Source: Pollutimonas harenae (GTDB taxonomy: Bacteria > Pseudomonadota > Gammaproteobacteria > Burkholderiales > Burkholderiaceae_B). From it: a stretch of DNA of 64,000 nt. The position numbers and the translations under genes were made by a program. Below the pieces are notes generated by a model. It was not told where the DNA came from. It made no database searches and worked only from the letters and a program-made list of their open reading frames with translations. Where the stretch lies: NCBI RefSeq assembly GCF_004153685.1, contig NZ_SDQD01000002.1:682001-746000 (forward strand), in the 5' to 3' direction. Shown one piece after another: positions 17,227-26,712 of the stretch (position 1 is its first letter; the number at the start of each line of letters is the position of its first letter).

Positions 17227-18282
17227 TTAAAGCATGGCTAGCTTGTTTTCGTTTTCGACCAACAGAGTACGTAAACGCACCGCATCGCCTATGCGGGAAT
17301 GGTTGCTGGAGTTCAACAAAACGATGGCGACATCGCGTTGATCGATTCGGGCCAGCATGACCAGGCATTCACCCGCTTCGTTGATGAAGCCGGTTTTGGA
17401 TACCTTGATGTCCCATTTGGAGTTACCCACCAATCGATTGGTATTGTTGTAGACCAACTGTCGGCCCCGGCCGACGGTGACTTTGTACTTGTCGTCGGTG
17501 GTATAGCGGTGTATGAGCTTATGCTCGCTGGCGGCGCGCAGCAGCTTGACCAGATCGCGCGAAGTGGACACATTGTCACTGGACAGGCCGGTAGGTTCTA
17601 CAAAATGGGTATTGCGCATGCCCAGCGCACGGGCCTTGTCGTTCATGGCGCGTACGAAGGCGGGCATGCCGCCCGGATAGTAGCGCCCGAGGGCATGGGC
17701 GGCACGGTTTTCTGATGACATCAAGGCCAGGTGCAGCATATCGGCACGCGACAGTTGCGTGCCAACCGCCAGACGAGAGCGAGAATAACGCAAGCGATCG
17801 ACGTCGGCATCTGAAATAGTAAGGATGTCGTCCATGGGCTGCTTGGCCTCGGCAATGACGAGGGCCGTCATAAGCTTGGAGATCGAAGCGATGGGGCGAA
17901 CTTCGTCTCCCTTCTTGTCGTACAGGACATCAAGGCTGTCGAGGTCTTGAACAAAGGCAACTTCAGCACGCAAGGTGGCCAGATTGGTCAGCGGTGCGAG
18001 ATCCGCTTCCCGAGCAGCGCGATGCACGACAATGTCGTTGTCATGCTGCCCCGGATTGCGCACACCAACGCGTATTTGGCTTTGCTGCGCGCCCTTGGGG
18101 GTGTAGTTGACGGGTTGCAGGTTCTGGCGTTGAACGATACGGGTTTGATGAGTGCTAGCTGCTTGTTGCTCGGCACTGGAGCTGGCTTGCACGGGCAGAC
18201 TCAGACTGGATGCCAGCAACAGTATGGGCGTTACAGTCAATAGCGAATAGCGGGAATGTGGTGGATTCCAGGTAAAAGACAT
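17227..18282 (-). CDS. pbpG: D-alanyl-D-alanine endopeptidase, PBP7 type
   Basis: A 351-residue penicillin-binding peptidase of the S11 family. It has a hydrophobic signal peptide ending near LPVQASS (about residue 33), then the three active-site motifs: SISK (133-136), SEN (190-192) and KTG (296-298). By family it acts in the periplasm on cross-linked or free D-Ala peptides of peptidoglycan. A Gln/Ser-rich linker of about 60 residues lies between the signal peptide and the catalytic domain. It is the upstream gene of the pair with the NRDE protein. Confidence 0.9.
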   Translation of the reverse strand: MSFTWNPPHSRYSLLTVTPILLLASSLSLPVQASSSAEQQAASTHQTRIVQRQNLQPVNYTPKGAQQSQIRVGVRNPGQHDNDIVVHRAAREADLAPLTNLATLRAEVAFVQDLDSLDVLYDKKGDEVRPIASISKLMTALVIAEAKQPMDDILTISDADVDRLRYSRSRLAVGTQLSRADMLHLALMSSENRAAHALGRYYPGGMPAFVRAMNDKARALGMRNTHFVEPTGLSSDNVSTSRDLVKLLRAASEHKLIHRYTTDDKYKVTVGRGRQLVYNNTNRLVGNSKWDIKVSKTGFINEAGECLVMLARIDQRDVAIVLLNSSNHSRIGDAVRLRTLLVENENKLAML

Positions 18283-18526
18283 GGCCGGCCCATCGAAGTA
18301 TTTTTGATTCTCGAAATAGTATCAGAAAAAATAGCTATATATTAGATAGTTACATCATTAATTTAAGTTTTTTTTTAAGTCCTCCCTATAAGCTGCAGGG
18401 ATATTGGATGTTTACTGTTTTTATACACAGTAAAAAAAGATGGAAAAACCGTTTGGCATCGAATGCCAGGCTACCGTGGTGGGCAGTAACAAGTTCGGGT
18501 CCAGTCGACTGCAGTTTGTTTCAGAC

Positions 18527-19810
18527 TCAGGCCCGTGCTGTAAGGCCTGCAGGACCGGGGCCGCGCCTGGAGCGGTACAGCAGAAACCCGATAATGCTGA
18601 TGTTCAGCAGGTTCCAGGCTATGCCGTTGATAAAGGCCGCCTGGTATGAGCCGCTCAGGTCGAAGATGGCCCCCGACATCCAGCCTCCGAGGGCCATGCC
18701 GAACAGGGTAGCCATCAGTACGGTTCCAACCCTCGCGCCGGCTTCAGCTGGGGAAAAATACTCGCGCACGATCAAGGCATAGGCGGGCACGATACCACCC
18801 TGGAACAGGCCGAACATGCCCGAAATGATATATAGCGATACCAGGCCCTTGCTGGGCAGGAACATGAGCAGTGCAATGCCCTGGAGCACCGAGCCGAGAA
18901 GCAGTGTACGCAAGCCTCCGATGTGGTCGGAGATCCAGCCCGACCCCAGGCGGCTGATGATACCCAGCCCCAGCATCAAGGCCAGCATTTCGGCACCACG
19001 CGCCGCGCCCAACCCTAGGTCGCCACAATAGGCCACGATATGCACCTGGGGCATGGCCATCGCGACGCAACAGGCTACGCCCGCGATGCAGAGCAAGGTT
19101 TGCAGCGTTCCAGGGGAAAATCCCAGCGGTCTGGATGGATCGAAACGGGCAGCCTCACGAGTAAAGAATGTTTGACGTTGGGCTGCTGTGCCAGGGGTGC
19201 CCACGGCTATTGAGGGCGGACGACGACGATACACCAATGCCAGCGGCAGCATGGCTGCCAGACAAAACATACCTACACCTGTATAGGTTTGACGCCAGCC
19301 CACAGTATCGATGAAATGCTGCAGCACGGGAGGCCATACTGTGCCGGCCAGATAGTTGCCACTCATGCAGATAGCCAGCGCAATGCCGCGCCGACGCGTG
19401 AACCATTGTGAGGTATCGGCCACCAAAGGTGCAAAGCTTGCAGCTGTGCCCAGCATGCCTATCAGCAAGCCTTGCGCCAGATTCAATTGCCATAAGGCAT
19501 CGGCCGAACCTGCCCAGATGAATCCCGTGCCCAGGCCGAGCGTACCAACGACCAGTGGAACGATGACGCCAAAGCGGTCTGAAAGCCGGCCCATCAGGAT
19601 ACCGCCCAGACCGAAGCCCAGCATAGTCAATGTATAAGGCAGGGAGGCGTCGGAGCGGCTGATGCCGAATTCAGCCTGGATCTGCGGCAGCACGACGGTA
19701 ACCGAATACATGCCCGAGCCGCCCAGCGTCATAAGCAGTAGGGAGACAACAAGCCTGGCCCAGGCGTAGGGCGTTTCAACAGCTTCGCTGGACGATGCAA
19801 CAGTGCTCAT
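18527..19810 (-). CDS. MFS transporter (monocarboxylate/OFA-like)
   Basis: A 427-residue protein with about 12 hydrophobic segments. The loop 2-3 motif of the major facilitator superfamily is clear: GGILMGRLSDRFGVIVPL. A second half-motif follows in the C-half: LGSGWISDHIGGLRTLLLG. The overall pattern (VVLPQIQAEFGISRSDASLPYTL) is that of the monocarboxylate/oxalate-formate group in betaproteobacteria. The substrate cannot be read from sequence. It is transcribed away from the DUF985 gene with 159 bases between. Confidence 0.8.
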   Translation of the reverse strand: MSTVASSSEAVETPYAWARLVVSLLLMTLGGSGMYSVTVVLPQIQAEFGISRSDASLPYTLTMLGFGLGGILMGRLSDRFGVIVPLVVGTLGLGTGFIWAGSADALWQLNLAQGLLIGMLGTAASFAPLVADTSQWFTRRRGIALAICMSGNYLAGTVWPPVLQHFIDTVGWRQTYTGVGMFCLAAMLPLALVYRRRPPSIAVGTPGTAAQRQTFFTREAARFDPSRPLGFSPGTLQTLLCIAGVACCVAMAMPQVHIVAYCGDLGLGAARGAEMLALMLGLGIISRLGSGWISDHIGGLRTLLLGSVLQGIALLMFLPSKGLVSLYIISGMFGLFQGGIVPAYALIVREYFSPAEAGARVGTVLMATLFGMALGGWMSGAIFDLSGSYQAAFINGIAWNLLNISIIGFLLYRSRRGPGPAGLTARA

Positions 19811-19969
19811 GAGTAGTGGAATCCTTGCTGGAGCACATGATACCCGTCTTTGCCATTACCTGGACGGCTGGGCGTTGTGTCTCTTGTCTGAATAACAGCT
19901 TTGTAATCTCAAGCGGTAAAGATACAATCTTTTGCAAATCGAAAATGTATAACCCGGAGCGCATAGGTC

Positions 19970-20476
19970 ATGACGATCAACCCCGAGGTTGAACGCCTGA
20001 TCAGGCGATTTGACCTGCAAGCCCATCCCGAAGGCGGTCATTACACCGAGACATATCGCAGCGCGGTACAGGTCGCACGCCAGGACGAGCGTGTTGTGCA
20101 CAGCGCATCAACAGCCATTTACTATCTGCTCAGCGCTGGTGTGTATTCGACCTGGCATCGTATTGCATCCGATGAAATGTGGCATTTTTACAAGGGCTGC
20201 GTGGTGCTGATTCATGTGATCGATAAAGCCGGCATGCTGCATACCCATAGGCTGGGCGATGCATTGCAGACGGAAGATGCATCATTTCAGGTCATGGTGC
20301 CAGCAGGCTGCTGGTTCGCTGCTGAGCTGGCTGACCCACACGGCTATGCGCTGGCTGGCTGCACGGTGGCGCCGGGTTTCGAGTTCAGTGAGTTTGAGTT
20401 AGCCGATACCGCTAAGCTATCACATCGTCATCCGGAGCATGCAGCCCTGATCGAACGACTGGGTGCGCGTACATGA
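19970..20476 (+). CDS. DUF985 cupin-domain protein
   Basis: A 168-residue protein of the DUF985 (Cupin_5, YML079w-like) family: DLQAHPEGGHYTETYRS near residue 16, then STAIYYLLSAGVYSTWHRIASDEMWHFYKG, VMVPAGCWFAAEL, and the ending GCTVAPGFEFSEFELAD. The biochemical function of the family is not established; the fold is a cupin barrel. The gene overlaps the next one by four bases (ATGA at 20473-20476), so the two are translationally coupled. Confidence 0.88.
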   Translation: MTINPEVERLIRRFDLQAHPEGGHYTETYRSAVQVARQDERVVHSASTAIYYLLSAGVYSTWHRIASDEMWHFYKGCVVLIHVIDKAGMLHTHRLGDALQTEDASFQVMVPAGCWFAAELADPHGYALAGCTVAPGFEFSEFELADTAKLSHRHPEHAALIERLGART

Positions 20477-21408
20477 AGTCGACCTCATTGTTTCTACGCT
20501 GCCTGCTTGCTACTGTGCTGTTGGTGCTGATGGCCATTCGGCCATCGATCGCCGCTCCGCGACTTGATGAAACACCCCGCATAGCGGTGATCTCCGCTTT
20601 CGAGCCTGAATTGAGTCTGCTGCTGGATAAAACCAGACAGACCCACCAGTTTTCAGTCAACGGCACGACGTTCACAACAGGTGTCTTGCAGGGCAAGCCT
20701 GTAGTCCTGTTCCTGAGTGGCATCAGCATGACCAATGCTGCCATGACCACTCAACTTGCACTCGATCGGTTCAACATCAGTAATATTGTGTTCAGCGGCA
20801 TTGCCGGCGGCGTCAACCCAGACTTGCATATTGGCGATGTGGTGGTGGCTGCCCGCTGGGGACAGTACCTGGAAGTGTTGATGGCGCGCGAAGTCGCGCC
20901 TGGAGTGTTTGACCCGTCGGCATCGAATAAACTTGGCTTTCCCGGTTTCGGCATGATGCAGACACGGCCAGTCAAGGTGGTGTCGGCCAATGAACCACAG
21001 GTCCATAAGAAGTTCTGGTTTGAGGTCGATCCCGACATGCTTGCGGTGGCCCGGGGCTTAAGTGATATAGCGCTGCAGTCCTGCGACTCAGGCGATCAGT
21101 GCTTGCAGCGTGAGCCACGCCTGATGGTGGGGGGCAACGGCGTATCGGGAGCGGCTTTTGTCGACAATGCCAAGTATCGGGAGTATGTTTTCAAGACTTT
21201 CGAGGCCAACGTGCTGGATATGGAAAGCGCCGCCTGCGCCATGGTGGCCTATACCAATGCCGTGCCTTTTATCGCTTTTCGCTCGCTCAGCGATCTGGCT
21301 GGCGGAGGGGACGGCGCCAACGAAATGCATACTTTCATGGATATAGCCGCCGCTAACTCGGCCAAGGTATTGCTGGCCTTTCTTGATGCCTGGTCAGCAG
21401 CTCCCTGA
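20473..21408 (+). CDS. Exported nucleoside phosphorylase/MTA-SAH nucleosidase-like protein
   Basis: A 311-residue protein with a clear Sec signal peptide (CLLATVLLVLMAIRPSIAAP, ending near residue 29), then a PNP_UDP_1 domain. Family features: AVISAFEPELSLLL (purine-site Glu region), FSGIAGGVNPDLHIGDVVV, VLDMESAACAMVAY and FRSLSDLAGG, which holds the catalytic Asp. MTA/SAH nucleosidases are normally cytoplasmic, so this copy should act in the periplasm. The specific substrate is unknown. It carries an insert with a CDSGDQC cysteine pair near residue 204. It overlaps the DUF985 gene by four bases. Confidence 0.82.
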   Translation: MKSTSLFLRCLLATVLLVLMAIRPSIAAPRLDETPRIAVISAFEPELSLLLDKTRQTHQFSVNGTTFTTGVLQGKPVVLFLSGISMTNAAMTTQLALDRFNISNIVFSGIAGGVNPDLHIGDVVVAARWGQYLEVLMAREVAPGVFDPSASNKLGFPGFGMMQTRPVKVVSANEPQVHKKFWFEVDPDMLAVARGLSDIALQSCDSGDQCLQREPRLMVGGNGVSGAAFVDNAKYREYVFKTFEANVLDMESAACAMVAYTNAVPFIAFRSLSDLAGGGDGANEMHTFMDIAAANSAKVLLAFLDAWSAAP

Positions 21409-21611
21409 AGTTTGTCGGTTTTTCTGACAAGACCATACTGCCGCAAACACAGTTTCCTGTTTATGACTTTTTTCGTGATATTGTCGCAACACCGAGCCTG
21501 GGTCACTCCAGACGAAAAGCAAGACCGGGTAATGCAGCAACCATTTTGCAGCACTCGTTCCATGGGCCCACCAAAACGGGCCTTTAATGTAAAAAACACA
21601 GCACCGACACT

Positions 21612-22688
21612 ATGCATCCTGTATTGCCCGCTTTTTTGATTGCCCGTTGGCTGCTTGTGCTGCTTATTCTGGTTGGCTTGTACTTTCTGAGCGGTTTCCT
21701 GGTTCCCGTCCTGGCTGCATTGATAGTCAGCCTGGCCAGTTGGCCCTTGTACCTGCGCTTGCTGCGTCGTTGTCATGGCCGTAATGCATTGGCGGCCTCA
21801 TTGGCTTTAGTCATAGTGATTATTGTGCTGATTGTGCCCCTGTCGCTGGCACTGAGCTATGCGGTGCAGGAAGCCAGCAATTTCATAGCCTGGGCATTGG
21901 CTGCTAACCGGCAAGGCATGCCTGCGCCATCGTGGATACTCGCTTTGCCACTGGTGGGAGCGCGACTGGCCGAATACTGGACGACTTATCTAGGTGAGCC
22001 GCATGCATTAGGCGAGATAGTTGAAGTCGTCAGCGGCGAACACTTGGGCAATATTTATCGCATGCTGCTCTCTGCAACAGGTGATGTGTTCCGATTGCTG
22101 CTGGGCGTGATCTTCATGCTGATCACCCTGTTTTTTATTTACAAGGATGGCGCCCATATTCTGGGTCAGCTCGATATCGTCGGCGACCGCATCTTGCCAG
22201 GACGCTGGCGCCGTTTTTCTCGTGTGGTGCCCGCGACCATCAACTCTACTGTCACGGGCATGGGGTTGATTGCGCTCGGAGAGGGGGTGGTGCTGGGCCT
22301 GGCCTACTGGGTCGCTGGTGTGCCGTCACCCGTGCTGTTAGGGGTGATTACCGGCTTCATGGCCTTGGTTCCCGGTGGGGCGCCGCTGTCGTTTACAGTG
22401 GTTTCCTTATATCTGGTGGGTTCGGGCGACCCCATGGCAGGCCTGGGCTTGTTTCTATGGGGAACGGTCGAACTCTTCATTGTGGACAAGACTTTGCGGC
22501 CCCGCCTGGTGGGCGGACCAGTCAAGCTGCCTTTCCTGCCCACTTTCTTTGGTCTGGTTGGCGGCGTTCAGACCATGGGCCTGGTGGGGCTGTTCGTAGG
22601 CCCTGTCTTAATGGCGTTGCTGGTCGCCATCTGGCGTGAGTGGATACACGAAGGCGACGATAAAGCTGCAAAGATCAGTCAGGTTTGA
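21612..22688 (+). CDS. AI-2E family transporter (PerM/YdiK-like)
   Basis: A 358-residue membrane protein with about eight hydrophobic segments. The family pattern is plain: an N-terminal pair of helices (LLVLLILVGLYFLSGFLVPV), a soluble stretch of about 100 residues, then FMLITLFFIYKDG, GEGVVLGLAYWVAGVPSPVLLGVITGFMALVPGG and VDKTLRPRLVGGPVKLPFLPTFFGLVGG. Members include the E. coli AI-2 exporter TqsA and Na+/H+ exchangers, so the substrate is open. No good ribosome site lies before the ATG. Its last 14 bases overlap the convergent sapC-like gene. Confidence 0.85.
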   Translation: MHPVLPAFLIARWLLVLLILVGLYFLSGFLVPVLAALIVSLASWPLYLRLLRRCHGRNALAASLALVIVIIVLIVPLSLALSYAVQEASNFIAWALAANRQGMPAPSWILALPLVGARLAEYWTTYLGEPHALGEIVEVVSGEHLGNIYRMLLSATGDVFRLLLGVIFMLITLFFIYKDGAHILGQLDIVGDRILPGRWRRFSRVVPATINSTVTGMGLIALGEGVVLGLAYWVAGVPSPVLLGVITGFMALVPGGAPLSFTVVSLYLVGSGDPMAGLGLFLWGTVELFIVDKTLRPRLVGGPVKLPFLPTFFGLVGGVQTMGLVGLFVGPVLMALLVAIWREWIHEGDDKAAKISQV

Positions 22689-23394
22689 CTTGGCTGAGCA
22701 GGTTGTTCCAGGTAGCCACTGAAATCAAGTGGCAGTAAACCAGGGTTAGCCAGCCCTTGGCGCGCCAGCGCAGAAATTCTTGCTCAGGCAGGGCATTGAA
22801 CTTGGCTTCGTCAATGACTTTGAAGCCTGAAAGCGTCAGGTGCTGACCATTTGGCAGGGTAATGTCTGCCTTGTTGTCGACCAGCAGATCGGCTTCAGCC
22901 AGCGCGCGGGAAAATTCGAGCGTATAGGCATGCTGGCTTTGATATTCCCGACAGAATTCCAGCGCATTGCGTGTGAGTTCGCTGGGCTTGCCCTCGTTAT
23001 CGAAGAAGGAGTTCTCGGCGCTTTCAACTACACTGCTTGCCAAGGTATCTACGCATAGCGTGAACTGATCGGCATTCTCTAGAAAAATAAATGGATAGCG
23101 ACGAATATAAGCGGGTATATAAGAGTTAGCCTGCCATTGGCCATCGGCATTGATGAACAGATTTTCCTGGCCCCGCAAGCCGAGCACGGCTACAGGCGCG
23201 GGCTGCTCGCCTTCAGTAAAAACAATAGGGTAGTGCCGGCAGGCTGCGGCCATTTCGCTCGACACCAGGGGAACCGAGTTGGCGCTGGCGGCAAAAGCAT
23301 AATTTGGTTGCTTTGCAAGCGATAGTTTGGCGTGCAGCCCAGGCTGCAAGGCCTGGGGCTGTTTATAAAAAAGCGGGAGCGCGGTGGATGTCAT
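22675..23394 (-). CDS. SapC family protein
   Basis: A 239-residue SapC-like protein. The start MTSTALPLFYKQPQALQPGLHAKL is typical, with NSVPLVSSEMAAACRHYPIVFTEG and PVAVLGLRGQENLFINADGQW following. SapC was named from the Campylobacter S-layer locus. In proteobacteria its role is unproven, and it has neither a signal peptide nor membrane spans here. ATG 23394 is used; the longer frame to 23457 would overlap yicC and adds no family sequence. It is downstream of yicC on the same strand with 37 bases between. Confidence 0.85.
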   Translation of the reverse strand: MTSTALPLFYKQPQALQPGLHAKLSLAKQPNYAFAASANSVPLVSSEMAAACRHYPIVFTEGEQPAPVAVLGLRGQENLFINADGQWQANSYIPAYIRRYPFIFLENADQFTLCVDTLASSVVESAENSFFDNEGKPSELTRNALEFCREYQSQHAYTLEFSRALAEADLLVDNKADITLPNGQHLTLSGFKVIDEAKFNALPEQEFLRWRAKGWLTLVYCHLISVATWNNLLSQVKPD

Positions 23395-23431
23395 GAATTT
23401 TGCAATAAAAAGTGTTGTTTGATGCCTTATG

Positions 23432-24370
23432 TTACTCGATGTTTTGCGCCTGTTCACGCATCTGCTCGATCAGCAGCTTCAAGTCGATGGCAGCGCGTGT
23501 CACACTGATTGCACTGGCCTTGGAGCCCAGCGTATTGGCTTCGCGATTCATTTCCTGAAATAGGAAATCCAGTCGCTTGCCCACGCTGCCACTACCTTGC
23601 GCTTTTTTACCCTGGCTGGCGCTGCTGCTGGTCGCACCAAGCAGGTGTTCAAGTTCGGTGATGTGTGAGCGCAGCCTGGAAAGCTCTTCAGCTACGTCTA
23701 TGCGCAGCGAAAACAGCGATGCTTCTTGCGCAATACGCGCGGTAAGCTCGGCGCCGCTGATCTGTGCAAACCCGTCAGGACTGGCGGCTGTCAGGGCATC
23801 CCGCAATTTGGAAGCGATTTTGTCATGGTGCTCGGCAAGCAAGGCGGGCAGGTCGGCCTCTACCTGGTTCACTATGGTGCCGATATCGCTGGCGCAGGCC
23901 AGCATCATATCGGCCAGGCGGCGGCCTTCGCGTTCGCGGGCAGCAAGCAGCTCGGCAAGTGCCTGAGTGGTGGCCTGTGCACACAAGGCCAGCCAGGTCT
24001 GGCTATCGGTGGTGGCGGCATTCTGCCCGGACGAATTGTTTAATAGCTCGCTAAGACGCGGTGCGGCAACGTCGGGCAGATACTGGCGCGCCACTTCGAG
24101 CTGACTGGCAATCTGTGTGAGGTAGTGCAGGTCGAGGGCCGTGGCGCCCTGGCTTTCAGGGCGTGCATAATTGGCCCGGATCTCTACCTTGCCGCGCTTG
24201 ATGACCAGGCCCAGTTGTTCACGTATGGGGCCTTCTGCCATTCTGAGCTCGTCGGGCAGCCGGAAGCTGACATCCAGGAATCGGCTGTTGACGGTGCGAA
24301 ACTCGATGGAGACGCTGCCTTGCGGGGATTCGGCTCGGGCATTGCCAAAAGCGGTCATGCTACGGATCAT
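23432..24370 (-). CDS. yicC: YicC family endoribonuclease/RNase adaptor
   Basis: A 312-residue YicC protein. The N-terminus MIRSMTAFGNARAE, then GSVSIEFRTVNSRFLDVSFRLP, and the C-terminal GKRLDFLFQEMNREANTLGSKA with ending LLIEQMREQAQNIE are all family signatures. Recent work describes YicC proteins as endoribonucleases affecting small-RNA decay. It is divergent from rph across 147 bases, a plausible pairing of two RNA-processing genes. Two long coiled stretches lie in the middle, as in homologues. Confidence 0.92.
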   Translation of the reverse strand: MIRSMTAFGNARAESPQGSVSIEFRTVNSRFLDVSFRLPDELRMAEGPIREQLGLVIKRGKVEIRANYARPESQGATALDLHYLTQIASQLEVARQYLPDVAAPRLSELLNNSSGQNAATTDSQTWLALCAQATTQALAELLAAREREGRRLADMMLACASDIGTIVNQVEADLPALLAEHHDKIASKLRDALTAASPDGFAQISGAELTARIAQEASLFSLRIDVAEELSRLRSHITELEHLLGATSSSASQGKKAQGSGSVGKRLDFLFQEMNREANTLGSKASAISVTRAAIDLKLLIEQMREQAQNIE

Positions 24371-24517
24371 GAGGGTTGTAGTCCTGAAGTTGCTTGAGGC
24401 TTTATTGTAAGCGGTTCGTGGGTGCCTGCCATCGCGCGCCGGGCGTCACCATGAGAGAATTCCCCCTGCTGAGCTTTATGTATTCAATTATTTATTCTTT
24501 ATTCATCGGAGCCTGAT

Positions 24518-25267
24518 TTGACTGAAACTGGTCTTTCCCCATCATCCAAACCCGCACGTTCAAGCGGCCGTAGCGCATCCGAGTTGCGTCCGGTGTTTAT
24601 AGAAACCGGCTACACGCGCCACGCTGAAGGCTCCGTATTGATCAAGGCTGGCGATACACATGTATTGTGCAACGCCAGTGTGCTCGAAAAAGTGCCTCCG
24701 TTTCTGAAGGGAAAAGGGCAGGGCTGGGTAACAGCCGAGTACGGCATGTTGCCTCGTTCCACGCACACACGCTCTGACCGCGAAGCGGCGCGTGGCAAGC
24801 AAAGCGGCCGCACCCAGGAAATCCAGCGTCTGATTGGCCGTAGCTTGCGTGCAGTATTCGATCTGACTGCTTTGGGCGAGCGTACCGTGCAGCTCGACTG
24901 CGATGTATTGCAAGCAGATGGTGGCACACGTTGCGCCAGCATTACCGGTGCCTGGGTGGCGGCTGCCCTGGCGGTACGCGGTCTGCTTGAGCAGGGTGTG
25001 CTGACCCAAAACCCCTTGTTGGACCAGGTGGCTGCGGTGTCGGTGGGTCTAGTAAGTGGGCAGGCGCTGCTGGATCTGGACTACACCGAAGATTCAGGGT
25101 GCGGCGCAGACATGAATATCGTTATGACTGGCGTCGGTCATTTTGTGGAAGTACAAGGCACTGCCGAAGGACAGACCTTTGAGCGCAAGGCGCTGGACGA
25201 ACTGCTGGACTTGGCGCAGGCGGGTATAACGCAGTTGCTTGCAGAGCAAAAACGCGTCTTGGCTTAA
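24518..25267 (+). CDS. rph: Ribonuclease PH
   Basis: A 249-residue phosphate-dependent exoribonuclease that trims tRNA 3' ends. The core starts [30 protein letters not shown], with [46 protein letters not shown] (phosphate-site Arg), [19 protein letters not shown] and [17 protein letters not shown]. The start is the rare TTG at 24518, supported by GGAG at 24508-24511 with six bases between. The first 20 residues are a Ser/Ala-rich extension. Its usual partner rdgB is not next to it here but 3.7 kb away. Confidence 0.95.
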   Translation: MTETGLSPSSKPARSSGRSASELRPVFIETGYTRHAEGSVLIKAGDTHVLCNASVLEKVPPFLKGKGQGWVTAEYGMLPRSTHTRSDREAARGKQSGRTQEIQRLIGRSLRAVFDLTALGERTVQLDCDVLQADGGTRCASITGAWVAAALAVRGLLEQGVLTQNPLLDQVAAVSVGLVSGQALLDLDYTEDSGCGADMNIVMTGVGHFVEVQGTAEGQTFERKALDELLDLAQAGITQLLAEQKRVLA

Positions 25268-25319
25268 GTCTTGGCAGCGGCCCAGGTCTTGGTCTTGAGG
25301 CTGGCTGTCTTGAGTGAGT

Positions 25320-26672
25320 TCAGCCCAGGAAATGGCCGACACGCTCGGCGTCAGCCTGGTGCCATACCTTCTGGATGATGGCCTGGACCTCATCTGTGCT
25401 CGCCGCATTGCGATAGGTGCCCAGGCGCTGGGCCTTGTCTTCGAGTTCGGGGCGCGATAGCGTATTGCCGGGGTCGCCTTTGGGCTCGTCGACACGACCC
25501 GACAAAGTGCGGCCGTCGAAGGTTTGTACGGTGACCTTGCCTATCCATTGTGCCGGATAGGCGGCGTCGACCTCGGTGTCGAGGTCCATCGAGACGCGTT
25601 CGCGGAAGTCGGCAGTGGCCTGGTCGTTCAGGGCTGTATCGAACTCTGGCAGGCCGGCCCTGCCATGCAGGGCGATCAGGCCCAGCACCGTGCCCATCGA
25701 GAACTTGGACTGGTGCACTGAGGCGGGTTTGACGACGGGCCCCAGGACATCGATGGCGCCCTGGTGTACATGGGCGACAACGGATGCAATGTCGTTGGCC
25801 GACAGCTTGTGCGATTGCAATACTTGCTGCAGTGCGTCGGCGGCGGGGTGCGTATGTCGGCAGGAAGCATGAAACTTGAACGAGGTTTCCAGCACGGTCC
25901 AGCGCGTGCCCAGGCCATCGGTCAGTTTGGCCGGGTTGGCGTCGCTGGACATGCCGGCAGCCATGCCTTGCGGGCCTTCCAGTATTTGACGTGCACCAGT
26001 AAAGCCATCGTGCGCCAGGTAGGCAGCAGTCAGGCCGTTGGCCGCTGCCTTGGCCGTATGTAATTGTTTGGAGTCGGCGGCATCACGCAAGAACTCCCAC
26101 AGGCCAGCTGCTTGTGTGCCGGCCGAACCCAGGGCATGCAGCATCTGTTCATTATTCAGATTGAGTAGCCGGCCGACGGCCACCGCCGCCGCCAGGGCAC
26201 CTGCCGTACCTGTGGTATGGAATATCTTGTAGTGTGAACGACCCAGGAATTCGCCTATGCGTATGCCGGCTTCGTAGCCGGCTACTGAGGCCACCAGCAG
26301 CTCTTTACCCGAGCGGCCCAAAGCCTGTGCCACCGCAATGGCAGGAGGGAAGACCACGGCCGCCGGATGAAATACCGAGCCATTGTGCACGTCATCTTGC
26401 TCGACCATATGGGCCGATGCGGCATTGACCATGGCAGCGAACAGCGGGCTGGTGCTGCGGCGGGTGACCAGGTTTTCGCAAGGGCCGCTGGTAGGGCCCA
26501 TGGCATCGGCGAACTGTGCAATGCTTTGCACTGCCCGGGCACTGGACCCCGCCAATGCCGATACCAGGTAATCGAGCATCAGGTCTTCGGTGCGTCGCAG
26601 GACAGGCGCAGGAATATCGTCGTAACTCAGTTGGGCGGTAAATTCGGCAAGTTCTGCACTGGGGTGGCTCAT
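25320..26672 (-). CDS. MmgE/PrpD family protein
   Basis: A 450-residue member of the MmgE/PrpD family (2-methylcitrate dehydratase, cis-aconitate decarboxylase and iminodisuccinate epimerase relatives). Typical pieces: MLDYLVSALAGSS, NAASAHMVEQDDVHNGSVFHPAAVVFPPAIAVAQ, TGTAGALAAAVAVGRLLNLN and FKFHASCRHTHPAADALQ. No prpB/prpC/acnD is nearby, so methylcitrate dehydration is not indicated. It lies 40 bases after an acyl-CoA dehydrogenase on the same strand and probably acts on the same acid or acyl-CoA. The exact reaction is unknown. Confidence 0.85.
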   Translation of the reverse strand: MSHPSAELAEFTAQLSYDDIPAPVLRRTEDLMLDYLVSALAGSSARAVQSIAQFADAMGPTSGPCENLVTRRSTSPLFAAMVNAASAHMVEQDDVHNGSVFHPAAVVFPPAIAVAQALGRSGKELLVASVAGYEAGIRIGEFLGRSHYKIFHTTGTAGALAAAVAVGRLLNLNNEQMLHALGSAGTQAAGLWEFLRDAADSKQLHTAKAAANGLTAAYLAHDGFTGARQILEGPQGMAAGMSSDANPAKLTDGLGTRWTVLETSFKFHASCRHTHPAADALQQVLQSHKLSANDIASVVAHVHQGAIDVLGPVVKPASVHQSKFSMGTVLGLIALHGRAGLPEFDTALNDQATADFRERVSMDLDTEVDAAYPAQWIGKVTVQTFDGRTLSGRVDEPKGDPGNTLSRPELEDKAQRLGTYRNAASTDEVQAIIQKVWHQADAERVGHFLG

Positions 26673-26712
26673 GGTCGCATCCTTGGCTAAGCGGTTGTAC
26701 AGGAAGGTTGGG

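Noticed and set aside
21412-21639. 75-codon frame between the nucleosidase and AI-2E transporter genes
   Set aside because: Its translation is not protein-like and it runs into the start of the transporter gene.
25268-25319. Repeated GTCTTG words after rph as a possible tandem repeat
   Set aside because: Too short and irregular to be more than chance in a convergent gap.
25320-26672. Calling the MmgE/PrpD gene 2-methylcitrate dehydratase (prpD)
   Set aside because: No methylcitrate-cycle partners are nearby and the family covers several reactions, so only the family name is given.
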